From Zerene cesonia (Eukaryota > Arthropoda > Insecta > Lepidoptera > Pieridae): a stretch of DNA of 64,000 nucleotides. The notes under the pieces were generated by a model. The model saw nothing but the letters and a program-made list of their open reading frames with translations, did not search any database and was not told the DNA's origin. Each line of letters opens with the position of its first letter. Position 1 is the first letter of the stretch. The position numbers and the translations under genes were made by a program. The DNA lies in NCBI RefSeq assembly GCF_012273895.1, contig NC_052111.1, positions 5,332,001-5,396,000 of the forward strand. The letters run 5' to 3'. This document shows, piece by piece, positions 1 to 13,226 of the stretch.

Positions 1-58
1 GAAGAAGTTATAGACAGACAGACAGAGTTACTTTCTCATTTCATTAGCAGTGATAAAC
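1..58 (-). mobile_element. Helitron 5' end, cut by the window edge
   Basis: The minus strand reads AGAAAGTAACTCTGTCTGTC, like the 5' part of the Helitron at 29416. The rest lies outside the window. Confidence 0.5.
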
Positions 59-1350
59 GAATACAAGTGGGTTAATTAGAGATTTAAATTAGTCTTCAGA
101 TCTTAGAAGAGCTACATATTATGCCTGCTAGGAGATATAGTCCCTAGATCCTTGTTAGAATCAAGTAAGAGACAGAATTGCTAACGGAACAATGGAACCA
201 AATTATACAGATGGGAATTAATCAGTAAGCTTTAGGTAAAGGATCAAATGCCTTGCAATGTAACGTTGTTAAGATATAGCTATGGGGCTTAAGATCGTAT
301 TAGTATTAAACTCTATTCTTTATAAGTTCAGACAAAATTCATGTAGGTAATTTTTTATTTTGATTATACAATATGAGTATAGAATGTTCGAGAAGGCAAC
401 GCTACGAGTTTAAAGACTTACGTATATGGTCTTTTCTATTATAATGAAGCAGAAAATGTATTACATAAATGTTTTTTGCATTGCATTGCAGACTATAATC
501 CTTTTCGTCATTAGCCGGTGGTATTTTATTAAAAAAGCTATAACCAACCACAATTCTGATGATTGCAACGACACCTCAAATCCGTCGAGCAGCTTTGGCT
601 ACAGGGCGTGCCAAAGAAAAAGACGCACATGTATTACATATAAATACAATATACTTACTCGAATAACACTACTCTTCTTCCGTCAATGAACCGACTAATA
701 TGACTGAGAATAGTGTTTTTTCAATCACAAGTAAAATGTAACTTTATACAATAGGATGAAGAGATTGTAATTGTGATAAGCGACGATGTAGATTTTCGGT
801 TATACTTATGATTATACTATTAAAAGGTTTCATAGCATCAGAGAAATCGTAATAAACTATCTCAAATATCAAACACTATCTTTGAAAGCAACGATGGATC
901 ACCGTATCATATAAATCCAGATCCAGACGATATTAAAAGTACGAAAATGTAGGTCAGGTATTGCGAATAAATTCAGGTAGAGCCTAATGCGCGTAGACAT
1001 TACGAAGCCAGGGACACGCCAGGCTAGCATAGCGGGTTGCGTTACCTCTTCATTTGTCATCTATTGATATACTAACAATCGTTATCTATGTGAAGGTGTG
1101 TTTGTTTTTATTGTTGTTTTTTGTTTCACGGTGTAACGGAGCGATTTTATGCTATGTATGATTTATATGCTATATATGATATACATGCCGAATATAAGTA
1201 CTTTTTGCCGAAACATCTCATGCCCCTGGGAATTTTCCTTGACCATGTGGCTAGAATGTATGGTAATATATGTATGGTAAATTTGATCATAATATTACGA
1301 ACTGTACAATCTCATTACAATACTCCTAAATGTGCTATTTGATATTTTTA

Positions 1351-1576
1351 GCTGCGGGAGTTAAGCACGCTTCGGTACGAATTGGGCTAGCTCGCACCGG
1401 GGAGTCCTTTTCTTTATTCCTCTATCCTTTTCTAATCCCTTTCCAATTTGCAGTCGGCAATCCATTTGAAGAAGCGTAAGGTCTGCATTCGACCTTACAC
1501 CTCTCCAATTGTTCATGGGCGGTGGTAGCGCTTACCATCAGGCGACCCACCAGCTCCATTGCCTGACATAAAAAAA
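1351..1576 (-). repeat. TTTTTTATGTCA-family repeat, near full length
   Basis: Reverse orientation. The minus strand runs TTTTTTATGTCAGGCAATGG, GGTAAGCGCTACCACCGCCC, then CCCCGGTGCGAGCTAGCCC near its 3' end. It serves as a good reference copy for the truncated ones. Confidence 0.75.
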
Positions 1577-4397
1577 GACATGGGACACAAGCTGAAGATT
1601 CTACTAAAGCCAGAAATAAATTTAACTCCTTTCAGTTTTATGTAGGTACACTCATGAAAGGTACTTTATCATTACCTCCTGCACTCAGTCGGTCATAAAA
1701 GTATTTGAATGGTGATTGAACTAAACACGCCTAAGTGCAAGTCGCATTAGAGATGCGACGCCGGCGGACATCCGAGTTTCAACAATAGTGTACGCTTTCA
1801 AAATCGTAAACATTTTCCTAAAATGATGTCAAACACAGTGTCGAGATTCCTTCCCTATTGAAATATTTACAATCACTCTGTAACATATTTAAATAGCTTA
1901 ATATTAAACGACTCTTGTATTTATATCAAATTCAATCATTGTGGTGGAGTAAGAAATAAACATGTTTACTTTTTATTCCAAGGAAGAAAAGTAATATTGG
2001 ATATGTTCTGAATAAAATGTATGAAAAAGTTAATATGTAGGACCGCACACGTTGCGGCCGTGGAAAAAAAGATGGATCTTTGTGAATAATGTTCGGTCGC
2101 GAACTGTAGTAATGGACAGCACTAAATATTGCACCAAGGGAAAATAAATTACACCACTTTTTCAGTCTCACAAAAAGTGTTCTTCGTTTTCTCTTTCACA
2201 GGGTCTCCGAACAGAAAAAGTTAAATATGTTACGGCGGACAGTGATTATGTGAGTGGGTATATGAGGAAAGCCAATTGGTGCATTTTCATTATTTACTCT
2301 TCAGGCATCTTATATATGAGATGGGGTTACTAGGGTTTATGTTGATATTGATTTTCGCTGAAACCTTGCAGATTATATGTTCAAATGTAATTTTTGGTGT
2401 TTGACTAAAAACATATTCATTGATATGATATTGCAGTGTTGGTTTAGATTGATTCAGAGAATTAGAATTAATTCAAAACAGATTGAAAAACTACGAATAT
2501 CATGAATGTTAAGTATCTTTCGACTGCTGAAATAAGGGATAAATGAAAGTCATTACCCATTTGAGGCGTTAACAAGTTTACAGGCAAATGCATGCAGGTG
2601 TAAAGTTTAAATTGCGAGATAGCCGCTTCGCTTTGTGGGAGGAATCAGCGCCCCCTTCAGCGCTAAATGGATTTATTACTCGTACCGTTTCACGTGGATG
2701 CTGGTAATTACTCTTATTTTACAAGCGCAAATTGTTTATTGTTCATAGTTGGAAAATGGATACTGAAACTTTTATTGTTCCCAACCATTCACAACGTTGA
2801 TTACACTATTTGTCAAAATATTTTTCCGTTTTATAAGGTTGATGAAACAAAATTTGCTATAATCATATTAAATATATATACATTTAAAATAAATTTTAAA
2901 GTGCGCACGTTTCATAATTATTCTGATGCGATTAAGTATATTTCTTTTGGTTTCCGATTGGATATACAAGTTAATGCCGTCATATAAAGCATTTTGTACC
3001 TAAAATTTTGCAGTTTACGTCCACTGGACACAAAATTTTAAATTAAATTACGAGCTGAAAATAAAAACAAACGGCACGCAAATTACAAAGCAAATAGAAC
3101 AAGCAGTTCAATATACTGTCACATCCTTCCATTTAAATAACCTAATCCAGGTACGGTGATGTTGCGGTCAGTAATCAGTCGGCAGTAACCGGTGTCCCGT
3201 AGGATTTAGTTTCAATCACGGTGGCGACCGCGCGCGTGATTAATGCATACTAAAGAGAGAGCGCACCCGCTTTTAGATAACGAACGACCTTTCTAGACCT
3301 TTCTAGATTTTTTTTCATTACCTACTTTATTGTGAAGTTACACATTATATTGGATTCAGTTCTATGAGGTTTGATGAGGCGGTTTTACAGTTTTATCTTT
3401 AATTTGTGTAATTGGCTGTGATGTCATATTATTTTGTTTGTTGTATGTTGTACACAAAGACAGGAAGAAAAAAATGTTGGCGGTATTAAATATTTCAAAA
3501 ATAATTTATCTAATAAAGTTCAAAGGTAGCTCTCGTAAGCTGATGAATATACAGCTCCCCTTTCCAGCGATAAAACACATCGGCGATACACGTATTTCGT
3601 TGAAAAAATTACCCCTAACCACGTCGTTTACATATAAAGTGTGTGGGAATTAAATTGCTCCGCGATGCGCCGTCCATGCCTATCGTGAAAATTTCAAGCA
3701 AGTTTAGTTGCTTTAATTTTCCGGGCTCACACTGCAGCTACAATGAGTCATGGCCCGAAGCCATCATTACGCGAGGTATGAGTTGAGCCTCATTCATTCT
3801 CAGTTCTATCTCAGCAAACTTTGTAGTGCGATGCGTGAATGCCATTCGGGATATTAAAAGTCCTGACGTTGGCATTATATTTGCGCCATTCTCGGGCAAG
3901 AGCAGAATTACTTCCTATTTTTCTGAACAAATGGGCTAATAATTGTATGAAAAGCTTTTCATACTCAAATACATACTATAATTGAACCACTGGTATTCAC
4001 AAAATAGCCTGAATGGGAAACAAGTAGACTTATTGTTGATTAGGGTAAGGGGTAGGATGAAACTGAAATGGTGATAATAAAAACCCGTCCTTTTAGGGTT
4101 TTTAATATTTCTATGTGTGTTATTTTGAAAAAGGGATTATATTATCCACTTTTCCATTGCGTCTACGGCAATTTTTCAAAGTAATTAGCTATAAAACAAT
4201 AAAGGGTTGAGTTTTTAAAGTAATAAACAAATTAAAAACGCAATTTCTAACGCTAATAAGGGAGAAATATCAATTTGTGTAACAACTTAATTGGATCACG
4301 TAAGTGTTTAATTTCCTAATAACACATTAAATAGCGAACGAATATATCAGAAAAATAGCACTCATAATAATAGTGCAAGTGAGGCAATAACTGTATG
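1577..4397. other. Intergenic region upstream of receptor A
   Basis: AT-rich with only short chance open frames. A slightly GC-richer block at about 3160-3290 includes a doubled ACCTTTCTAG near 3288. I see no gene. Confidence 0.6.
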
Positions 4398-4441
4398 TAT
4401 ATTTAAGTAATTTAACGTTACCAGTGCCTAGACGATTCATT
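4398..4441 (+). promoter_or_regulatory. Possible core promoter of odorant receptor A
   Basis: TATATTTA at 4398-4405 is followed by TCATT at 4437-4441. The spacing is slightly longer than ideal, and the ATG follows at 4468. Weak inference in AT-rich sequence. Confidence 0.2.
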
Positions 4442-4467
4442 TTCCTCAATATTTCTAACTCAGAAAC

Positions 4468-6866
4468 ATGGCTAATATTTCAGATTGTTTTCACATGAAT
4501 TTTGTTTGTCTTAAAATATTCGGTTTATGTTTTGGCAACAAACCAAACAAATTTTATAAGTGTTATTCAGTAATTTATTTATTTATTACGTTGCCTATTT
4601 ATTTTTCATTACTTTCTCTCAATTTAGTGTTTACACCCAAAATGCTTGAGGTACTTATATATGAATTCATATATTACTTCACTGAATTTTCAGTACTTGC
4701 AAAAGTTTTCATGGTGCTAAGAAAGCGAAATGAACTCCGCGAAATGATGAATTTATTAGATTGTGACGCTTTTAAGGGCGATGATGACACAAGTTCAGCG
4801 ATAGTCAATAGATACGTTAATCAATATAAAATTTATTGGAAAGCGTACTCAATTTTGTGTCATTTTGCTTATATTTCTTTATCACTGGCATCACTTATTC
4901 GTTTCATATTACATTCGAATATCGATCTACCGGTATGTAAATATTATTTCCTTGGAGATGAAACCTTAGAACGTTATTACGTTGTGTTTTGGTTATACCA
5001 ATGCATCGGTATTTATGGTCATATGATGTATAATATCAACGTAGACTTCTTGATAATTGGCTTGATTATGATGGCAATTGCTCAAGTGGAAGTTGTACAT
5101 CATGAAATTAGTTCGAGAGTTACAGAAGAAGGAGTTAGAGACGGTGATGAAACAGCCGTAATGACAAAACTCAAAGAGTATTTGAAGCACTACGAAATGT
5201 TGCTGATGTAAGTTGAAATGTCACGCACCTAATTTCATTTAGTCATGGCGGGCAACTTAGCTGGTGGTTCGCCGAATGGTAAGCTATCACTACCGGCCAT
5301 GAATTTTCGCAGCGGTAGTACCAAGAGGTAGTATCAAGATAGTTAGTAGAAAAGGGGATAAAAAAAGGAGTGGATTGGGAAGGGTAAACAGGTATAGGTA
5401 ATACTATCCCACATTCAGTCGTAATAGTTTAGCCTATAAACTTCATTGTTTTAAATCTGGAGGTTCGAGACAAGCCGAGCATGCAAGAACGAAATAGTCT
5501 CTAACTGCGATTAGCGAATGTAAAAGATCGTGGGGAAACTGGAATGTTTAGAATAAAAAGTTTACCGAAATTTGACATCAGTCCAGCCAATGACCAGAGC
5601 AGTAGATAGCCTGCACCTTCACAGTATAAACAGTGGTAAGAAATATGGGCTAATGATTAACTTTATTTCAGTTACGCATCAAAACTTCAAAATTTAATAT
5701 CTATTACAATGTTTATACAACTAGGAGTTGCTTCAGCGATTATATGCGCAATACTATGCAGACTATCAGTGGTAAATGCAGATAATTTATCATTAGCGTG
5801 CTCATTTGTATACAGGTTCTTTAAAATTCTTTTGTATTTTTCAGTCCGTGTCTGTGGATCTTATTTTAACGTTAACGCCATTCAGTAGTGCAATGATTCT
5901 ACAAATTTTTTTACCGGCTTACCTCGGGACCCAGCTTAGCTATAAGGTTATTTGTTATATATATTCAATTGCTTTTTTGACGTGACAACGTCTTAAATTA
6001 GGTTGCGGCTCGGAGTCACTCATGAAAAAGTGTAACGCCCGGTAACGTTACGATGAGTCACCGAACTATGATCGGTCCGCCGCGCGCGCAGCACTAGAGA
6101 ATTAGGCGCATTGAATCGGCGCGTGCTTGTGACTGTGTCTCTGTCTTTCTCGAGCATTCTTGGCGTAATATTCATATCAATAAATATTGTACCGAGAAAA
6201 AGACGTTGTCACGTAAAATCTTCGCCCGTAAAACCGACTTTACAGGCAACCATTTTTTTGTTCTTACATTGATTTTAGGGAATATTTCATGATGTCCGTC
6301 TTATATGTTATTACGAATTACAGTTCATAAAAAGCCTTATAAACATGCTGTTTCTAACGTTTGCTTTCCTTTTAGAAACACAGATAAATCTTCTGCTTTC
6401 GTGCGATAGTAAAAATTTTAAACTTTTAGAGTGAAGAGTTAGTCTACGCAGCGTATACATCTGAGTGGATTCATAGATCACAAAGTTTCAAGAGTAGTCT
6501 TAATCTTTTCATGCAAAGAGCTCAAGTGAAAATATCGTTGACTGGTTGTGGGTTACTTCCACTGACCTTGACCACCTTTACTTCGGTAAGACTATATCGT
6601 ATTTTATCAAAGAGGTAAGATTTTTCTACGGAAAGCACTTACACGTTTTTCATGCGCCTTATTCGTAATGGGTATTTATGCTATTGCATTGAAGTACTAT
6701 CCGAAATAACAATATTTAAGAATTATACTTACAACTGAGTTTTTTTTGTTTAACTTTAATAAAGTATGTTGTTGTCATATATTTACCATTAATATTTTAA
6801 TTTCAGATTATGAAAACAGCGTACTCATTTTTCACATTAATAAGAAATTTCCAAGACCACGACTAA
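4468..6866 (+). CDS. Odorant receptor A (insect 7tm_6 family), complete, 5 coding exons, 385 aa
   Basis: Exons read from splice sites: 4468-5207, 5672-5771, 5845-5946, 6430-6585 and 6807-6866 (stop TAA). Every intron is GT..AG, with phases 2,0,0,0, and the joined frame is open throughout. The start is the first in-frame ATG (AAACATGG context). The protein has about seven hydrophobic segments (near residues 34-55, 63-84, 128-148, 172-209, 258-280, 286-307 and 350-378). It carries family hallmarks: PVCKYYFLGDE before the fourth segment, YNINVDFLIIGL within it, FKSSLNLFMQRAQ in exon 4, and the C-terminal TLTTFTSIMKTAYSFFTLIR. The length is normal for the family (about 380-430 aa). Known of the family: these are ligand-gated cation channel subunits in olfactory neuron dendrites, inverted relative to GPCRs, pairing with Orco. 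The ligand cannot be predicted. It lies 6.4 kb upstream of a same-strand paralogue. Introns 1 and 3 carry repeats. No canonical AATAAA was seen just after the stop. Confidence 0.95.
5241..5400 (+). repeat. Lepidopteran interspersed repeat (TTTTTTATGTCA family), in intron 1 of receptor A
   Basis: The core with GGCAACTTAGCTGGTGG, GGTAAGC and CCATGAA matches at least seven other copies in this window, including those at 14861 and 34809. It is degenerate. It lies wholly inside intron 1 (5208-5671), oriented with the gene. Confidence 0.7.
5980..6214. mobile_element. MITE with perfect 15-bp terminal inverted repeats, in intron 3 of receptor A
   Basis: ACGTGACAACGTCTT at 5980-5994 is the exact reverse complement of 6200-6214. 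The 235-bp interior is GC-richer than the flanks, with a CCGCCGCGCGCGC stretch, and has no long open frame. The size and perfect ends fit a non-autonomous DNA transposon. The superfamily was not determined and the target-site duplication is unclear. It sits in intron 3 (5947-6429) and leaves the splice sites intact. Confidence 0.7.
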
Positions 6867-6977
6867 TTAGGTAAAAACGGTATTAACCTCATTATTTCAT
6901 CTAGTTGATGAACAATAATTAATCTTTTAATAATTATTTCAAAATATTATAATAGCTCTGATAATTCTTAAAGATAT

Positions 6978-7180
6978 CCTTACTCATGTTATAAATGCCA
7001 AAGTAACTCTGTTAGTCTGTTTCTTATTGACACCTAAATTACTGAATTTGAGACCCAGGGCAGGATATAAGAAAGTTTCGTCAGGAATTCCACGGAAACG
7101 GGAACTATGCGGAAAAAATTCCGTGTCTTTTGCCTCTTTCTTTTGCTACACGGGCAAAGACGTGGATGGAGAGCTTGTAC
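6978..7180 (+). mobile_element. Degenerate Helitron-like element downstream of receptor A
   Basis: It begins TCCTTACTCATGTTATAAATG and continues with AAAGTAACTCTGTTAGTCTGT. This is a decayed version of the 5' end of the complete element at 29416. The end (CGGGCAAAGACGTGG..) is also decayed. It starts 112 bp after the receptor A stop. Confidence 0.6.
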
Positions 7181-10100
7181 CACAGACACTATTATAGCAT
7201 ACTATTTATTTATTTATTTATTTATCTTTGGGAAAAAACAATACAACTATTCTTATAGATTATAGACATATAGCAAACACATATCAGCAAAGTTTCCACT
7301 AAAACATTTAAATACTTTAAATATAAATACATATTCAGTCACATACGGAATATAAAAGATACAAAAAAAAAAACATAAAAATCACATGTATGAGTACAAT
7401 TTATACTAGTATTATAATAGAAAATTACTAGGAAAAATATTAAATCAGTAAAAAACAGGACTACTCAACCTGTTGTTTGATACGCCTTTGGTTTTGAAAC
7501 AAATATTTTACGCAGAGTTCAGTTTTCTAATTAATGTTAATAAAAAGAATGTTTCAGAATTCTATTTCGTGAAACATGTGTTACAAATAACTATAAACTT
7601 TCGTTATAAAATCTAGTTTTTACCTCAACGAGCGCTTGTGTTGCAAAGTGTTGGCGAGCTAAAATTTATGTTGCATATTTAAAACTTAGTTTGAATTAAA
7701 TTTAATAATTTAAATGGACTAAAATTTTTTGTTTGACGTCATGATATATGTGTTAAATAATCCCGAATGTTATCTTGATTACGTTTGCTGTTTGGATTTT
7801 TTCATATTTATTGAAAGATATATAAAAAACTTGGTTTAATGTACCTACATTGAAAACAGGAAAAACCTATACAAAATAATATTGGCAATTCTAATCCTTA
7901 TTAGTTATGTGTATTATATCAAAAATATTTGCATTCATATTAACTAAAATTAAATTCAATTGTTTTGCAGCTCATTCACTCGCACAATTTATAACTTCGC
8001 GTAACTGAGATCTACATTGCTAACTCCAAGAACGTTTTCGACCGCAAAACACTTAAGCGGAGAACATTATTAGTATTCATTATACGAGACTGGATCTAAG
8101 AGCCTCTAAGAATTTAAGACGAGAGATTTTACTAGCAGTCATTTCCCGACCTGAACCCCTGCAATTAAAACGCACCCAAAGGGTTGCACCGCTCTCAAAA
8201 TTGCAAACACGTCCATTGTTTTAATCTACTCCTCCACAATCCAGAAGGATATAATACAGTATGATAATGTCTTCTAGTTTACATTGAGCTTTTAGTGTGC
8301 GGCGAAATATACTGTATACTTTGGGATGGAAGGCTCACAGACGTTGGTCGGTCTTATTCGCGCGGAATTCACCGACTTTATACTCGATTGAAATATTAAT
8401 TTCAACTCTTAGTTGTTATAACAACTGAATACAGACAGGATATTTATTTTATTAAGTTTCATCGTGCGTAATAAAGCTCCTTATTTCAATTATTATTTCT
8501 AATAACGAGGATAGCCGACAATAAAGTATAACTTATCGTTAGTCCAATCGTCTTAAATGTTTTCGCTATACTTTTGAAACTGTATTCTCCATTGTATAGA
8601 ATATTATTTGAGATGTTCCAACAGTTATGTGTGTTTATTTTGTATAGTGAATTATCGTTTAATAATGCAGTAACATGCAGTGGCACAATTTAGTAAAATG
8701 ATGTTATTTAAATAAAAGCGAGTAGGAGCACAATAAGGTGAAATCTTTTACGAATTTCGTTGGAAGCTTATTGTTTTGTTCTTTAAAAGGGTAATATTTT
8801 GTTAAAATAACTGTTGTCACTTGAATAGGTCCAGGTTAAACTGAAGTTCCATCCAACCGAAATGGGAATATCGTCGCTGCTTGTACCAACTCAAACACAA
8901 TTGCTTATTACATAGTACATTGTATTGTACATTATATTATGTTTAAATGGTATTATGAATTAGCCATAAAGATTAGGAAATCTCTAGGAACTATTAAAGG
9001 GGCGAACGTGTTCACAGCTTATAGCTGGCGCCACGTGCGAAGCGGACTCATTAGCGAGCGAACTTCAAATTGTCGTCGATTAAAATTACTAGTGCGACGA
9101 TATCAGGAACGGCGCGTAGTAATTGCTTTCAATAATAATTAATATCGTTAATTTAAATGTTGCTCGTAAAGTTCATTTCGCAACGTACGTTTCGCTGTAC
9201 TCTGGCTGCTATGAGACGAACACGTTGGTCATATTTTAAGATTACTGGAATATTTCGTCTCCCAAGACCATATACTACTTCGGCAGTGGCAAGATGATGC
9301 CAGATTCCTGTCTCACATGGTCACGGTGGCCTAATTCGGAGCAAGTGATCTCCATTATAAACGCACACGGTAACCCTCGGGAGCTTGCTGTTCACAGCCC
9401 CTTATGCCGCAACTTCACCTATCTTTGGTATCTATCCCTGTAATAACTATGTCACTTAATTAATAGTGCTTAGGTATATAGTACACACTATCTATAACAT
9501 GTTACTAAAAAGGGGCGTAAATATATATTTTTGGTCTAGGCACTATATTTATAACATTTACTTATTTTTTATGTAGTTATAAGAAAGTTTAATATTAAAT
9601 AAATTTTCGTTATCATCAGCTCTTGTTTAACTGCAGGGACCTTATGAGAATTTTAGGCTCAGATCTATCACGTTGGCAAGATACGGCTTTGTAGATTCAC
9701 ATGCTCTTAATTATGAAATTGTTCTATACTCTATTAGTCAATTTTTGAACATAACAAAATAATACCACATGAAAATTATCCTTGCACAATAACAAGCTAA
9801 CCAATAACAAGAATAAAACCGTGGCCGTAACTCGTAACAAAGTAATTGTAACAATCACTTGCGGGGAGTTTACAGAACTTCGCAGAATGAAAACGACCAT
9901 TAAAAACTATCTAGTTTTGAAACTTTGTACATTCCCTCTTGTTACAGTTTGTGTAACATTGTCAAGTTTGCTATCTGTTAATACTGAGAGCTCTTCAGGA
10001 TAGCACTAATGAGCTTGGCCATTACTGACGCGTGCGTGTCTCGGAAATGGCTGAAGGAAAACATGTTACCACTGAATAAACACGAGTTCATGTGTGTGAA

Positions 10101-11828
10101 CTTTTGCCTACAATCTACTCCAAAGCTACGCGCAGAAAGTGGAATAATCAAATCTTTTCCAACTCCAATGTGTATTATGTTTTCCGTGAGGCGTTGTCCT
10201 TCTGGGGCAATACGTATTTGTGAAATAAATGTGTGTAACGTTATACATAATATTATGCGCTAAGAACGCTCTCAGTAATTAATTTGTAGAGCACCGTAAA
10301 ATTGTATTTTTAATTTTTACCTATTTTAATCTTTGCAGTACAATGAACCAAAGTTTGAATAAATAATAATAAATTAATCTACATTCAGCGAACACCAAAA
10401 TACAAACGCAAACTCTGGTGTCGAGGGATATGCGAGTTTGGAATTAGTAAGAATAACAAAATGAGATTGTACAGCTTAATGATAACAAAACATTGGTTCA
10501 AAAAGCCTTGTTTAATATTATACATAACGTTAATTAAACCCATCAATTACTGCGGACACATCGAGTTTAGTAAATTGAAATTTGTACAGCAAATGTTTGC
10601 TTTGATCCGTAATATTCTAAATGTGATTATGTATTTAAGTATAATTCAATACAAAATTAAATACGTTTGTAGCGACGAGAGAAACTAAAATAAACATAAT
10701 TTATTATATATTTCATTTAAAAGGAATGTAGGTATACGAATTAATTTATAATGAATTGCGCATTGCTTATAAAGATAGAAACGGAATGTTAAATAAATTC
10801 TTATTAAATTGAAACATTTCGCTAAGTTCAAAATTTTGCATTGAGGTTTCCACGACACCAATTGGAGTGCACATTTTTGTTAAATTTGGTTTGAGGTTCT
10901 TCAAAAAAATAGAAATTCAGCATTACCGATCTTTTTATATTGTCCATATAACATGCTGAATACGTTGCAAGATACCTATGTTTTTAGAACATGACCGCAA
11001 AAATACAATATGGAATGGGTTTAATTAAGAAACTAACTAAAACTAAGTATTCCTCAAATGATATGTGATTAGAAAAGCGGGCGTCAGTGCTAGAAATTAG
11101 GACCTCTCCTCCTTAATTATTTATAGCACCTGGACTGGACTGTCGTCAACCATCCGTTGTGAAATATTTATCTTTGATTGTAATTTCCATCTACGACTTT
11201 TATCAATTTTGTATATTTACGAAACAAATTCATTATTATTTATGGCATTTGTTATTTAGGTATACATTCATTGAATTATTTGAAATCGTAAGCTGAATTG
11301 TGAAGTTTGTATTTAAGAAGTCTTCAGCCGGTGGGCGCAAATTAATCTTCTGCTTAGAGTTGTTTAAAAATTCAAATCATCTTTACGACGCGGCCACTTT
11401 CTGCTCGTAAGCTGCGGATGAATAATAAATTTTGCTATTTCAAACGTCGTTTAAACGTAGATATTGTCAGAACAATAGGAACTAAGATGGAAAGGCCTCA
11501 AAGGGAGGGTATATTCGCGTCGTAACGAATACCCCGAGGCTTCTATCTGCTGAATAAAAGTATCGTCTAGTATACACTATCCGGCCTAATGATGCCTCCT
11601 GAAAATATCGTGACACCCACGTCGAGAGATGTTCTACCTTTGTTGTACATCGTAGATTTAAGAGGGGATTGTACGAGGCTCATAGCTGCTACGAAAACAA
11701 TAAGCTTAAGTACCCTTTTCAGAAGGGAAGTTTAGCCGGCGATTTAATGAGAGGAAATATGGAAGGTGTTTCAATATTTGTTCAGTTGGGACAGTGATAG
11801 CGTCGATTTTTGAACCGTTTATTAAATA
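7181..11828. other. Intergenic region between the two receptors
   Basis: A TATT/ATTT simple repeat lies at about 7203-7226. The rest is AT-rich, with short frames that lack coding character. No third receptor exon (exon-4 or C-terminal motif) was recognised on either strand. Confidence 0.6.
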
Positions 11829-12017
11829 CAAGCTTTTGCTTGCAGCTTCGCACGCGTTAAATTTGGTGTAGTTGTTGTTATAGATATAAACAAATCCTAC
11901 TCTTGAATCACTGTATCTATTAAAAAAAAAACCTTTAAAATTCTTTGCTTAGTTTTAAAGATTTCAGTATAAATAGGGACAAACAGAGCAAGCGACTTTG
12001 TTTTATACTATGTAGTG
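11829..12017 (-). mobile_element. Helitron-like element (family 2), decayed 3' end
   Basis: It matches the element at 15713 (CTTCGCACGCGTTAAAT, CTTGAATCACT, AGCGACTTTGTTTTATACTA). On the minus strand the 5' end is TC and the expected CTAG end is mutated. It lies between the two receptors. Confidence 0.65.
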
Positions 12018-13027
12018 AAAATATAACAATATTATCGTATTGTAAATTTTTACTGTGTAGTATTTGCGCTAATCACGTCACCAGGTCATTTTAAATTGAG
12101 TTTCTTTTAAAGTTTTGAGTTTTTTTTAAGTACTTAACCTGAGGCAGAGCTGAAATTATAATTTTCAAAGAATCAAAGTCAAATTACATGTTTGATAATA
12201 TTTAAAACAACACCTGTACCAAGAATCTTGTTCAAGTGATCTTAAATTAAAAGTTCAAAGAATTTTTCCCCCGTAAAGTGTTCTTGAATCGACGACAGTT
12301 ATGTTGAAACTAACTTCTCGGCTGATTTAATGGCACTTTCAAAACTAAGGCAAGTCGAACAAAGTTACCTGTTGATACTAAATTTTTATGTGTTTTCAAA
12401 AAGTATGAAACAGTTTAATTTTAAGTTTAGCCTTGTTTTGTATGAAAAAGTGATAAGTCAATTGAACAAGCGTAGGAAAATATATGTAGCTTCACTATTG
12501 TAGTAATCTTGAAAGCTTTCTGCTAGTTCGAAGGAACAAACAACACTGTAAGAATATCGTTTAAACAAACTATTCCTTAATATTTGCAATCTAAATACAA
12601 ATATTTGCATATGAAGCGAAGCGACGATTGATTGCGAGTTTCCAGCAACAACAAGCACAATATGCAAATGTAAGAACACTATAAATGAGAGGAAAATAAA
12701 ATAATATTATTTACAACACTATATGAAAACAGTGCTTTTGACGTTTAAATTATAAATGCGGGAGTGCCCATAAAGAATAAGTTAAAATTTTTCTTACTGA
12801 GTTGGTAATTAGAACGAACTGCTGGACCATTTTGCGAGTGGACGGCGTCACCTTCACTAATTGCATCTCATTAAAAAATATACGACTCTCCGCAATTAAC
12901 CTATATTCCTCTGTGATCATATTAACATATAGTAGCGCTTATTTAGATTAATGGCGCATTTCTTTTATAGTTAAAACACAATTTATGGAATGGAAAGTAA
13001 CAGGCTCTTGCTCAAAGGGTGACTATT

Positions 13028-13035
13028 ATTTGCAT
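13028..13035 (+). promoter_or_regulatory. POU-type octamer (ATTTGCAT) upstream of odorant receptor B
   Basis: A perfect octamer core lies 192 bp before the ATG. POU factors (Acj6, Pdm3) are established regulators of odorant receptor choice in Drosophila. An 8-mer in AT-rich DNA can easily occur by chance, and no matching copy was seen just upstream of receptor A. Confidence 0.25.
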
Positions 13036-13139
13036 TTGCTATTAATTTTGTCGCACGTGTATTAAATTGACCCCGAGTTAATCACAAGGCAGTGAAGTCT
13101 TTGTGGCCAATTTTTTAATTAAACTAATTATCAGTTTAA

Positions 13140-13174
13140 TATTTATACGAAGCATTGAAAGGATAAAGTTCATT
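13140..13174 (+). promoter_or_regulatory. Candidate core promoter of odorant receptor B
   Basis: TATTTATA starts at 13140. An initiator-like TCATT lies at 13170-13174, about 30 bp downstream, which is the usual TATA-to-start spacing. The implied transcript start is about 55 nt before the ATG. This is positional inference; a non-coding 5' exon farther upstream cannot be excluded. Confidence 0.35.
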
Positions 13175-13226
13175 CTTAGTAAATTTTCTGATTCGATTGA
13201 AATTGTATCAAATTAAACTTTTCAAA

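Noticed and set aside
2667..2987. 106-codon plus-strand frame
   Set aside because: No domain and a weak start context; composition fits translated AT-rich intergenic DNA.
4993..5190. Minus-strand 65-codon frame
   Set aside because: Antisense shadow of receptor A exon 1.
13197..13226. Upstream extension of receptor B by ten residues
   Set aside because: It begins at TTG, not ATG; eukaryotic initiation is best placed at ATG 13227.
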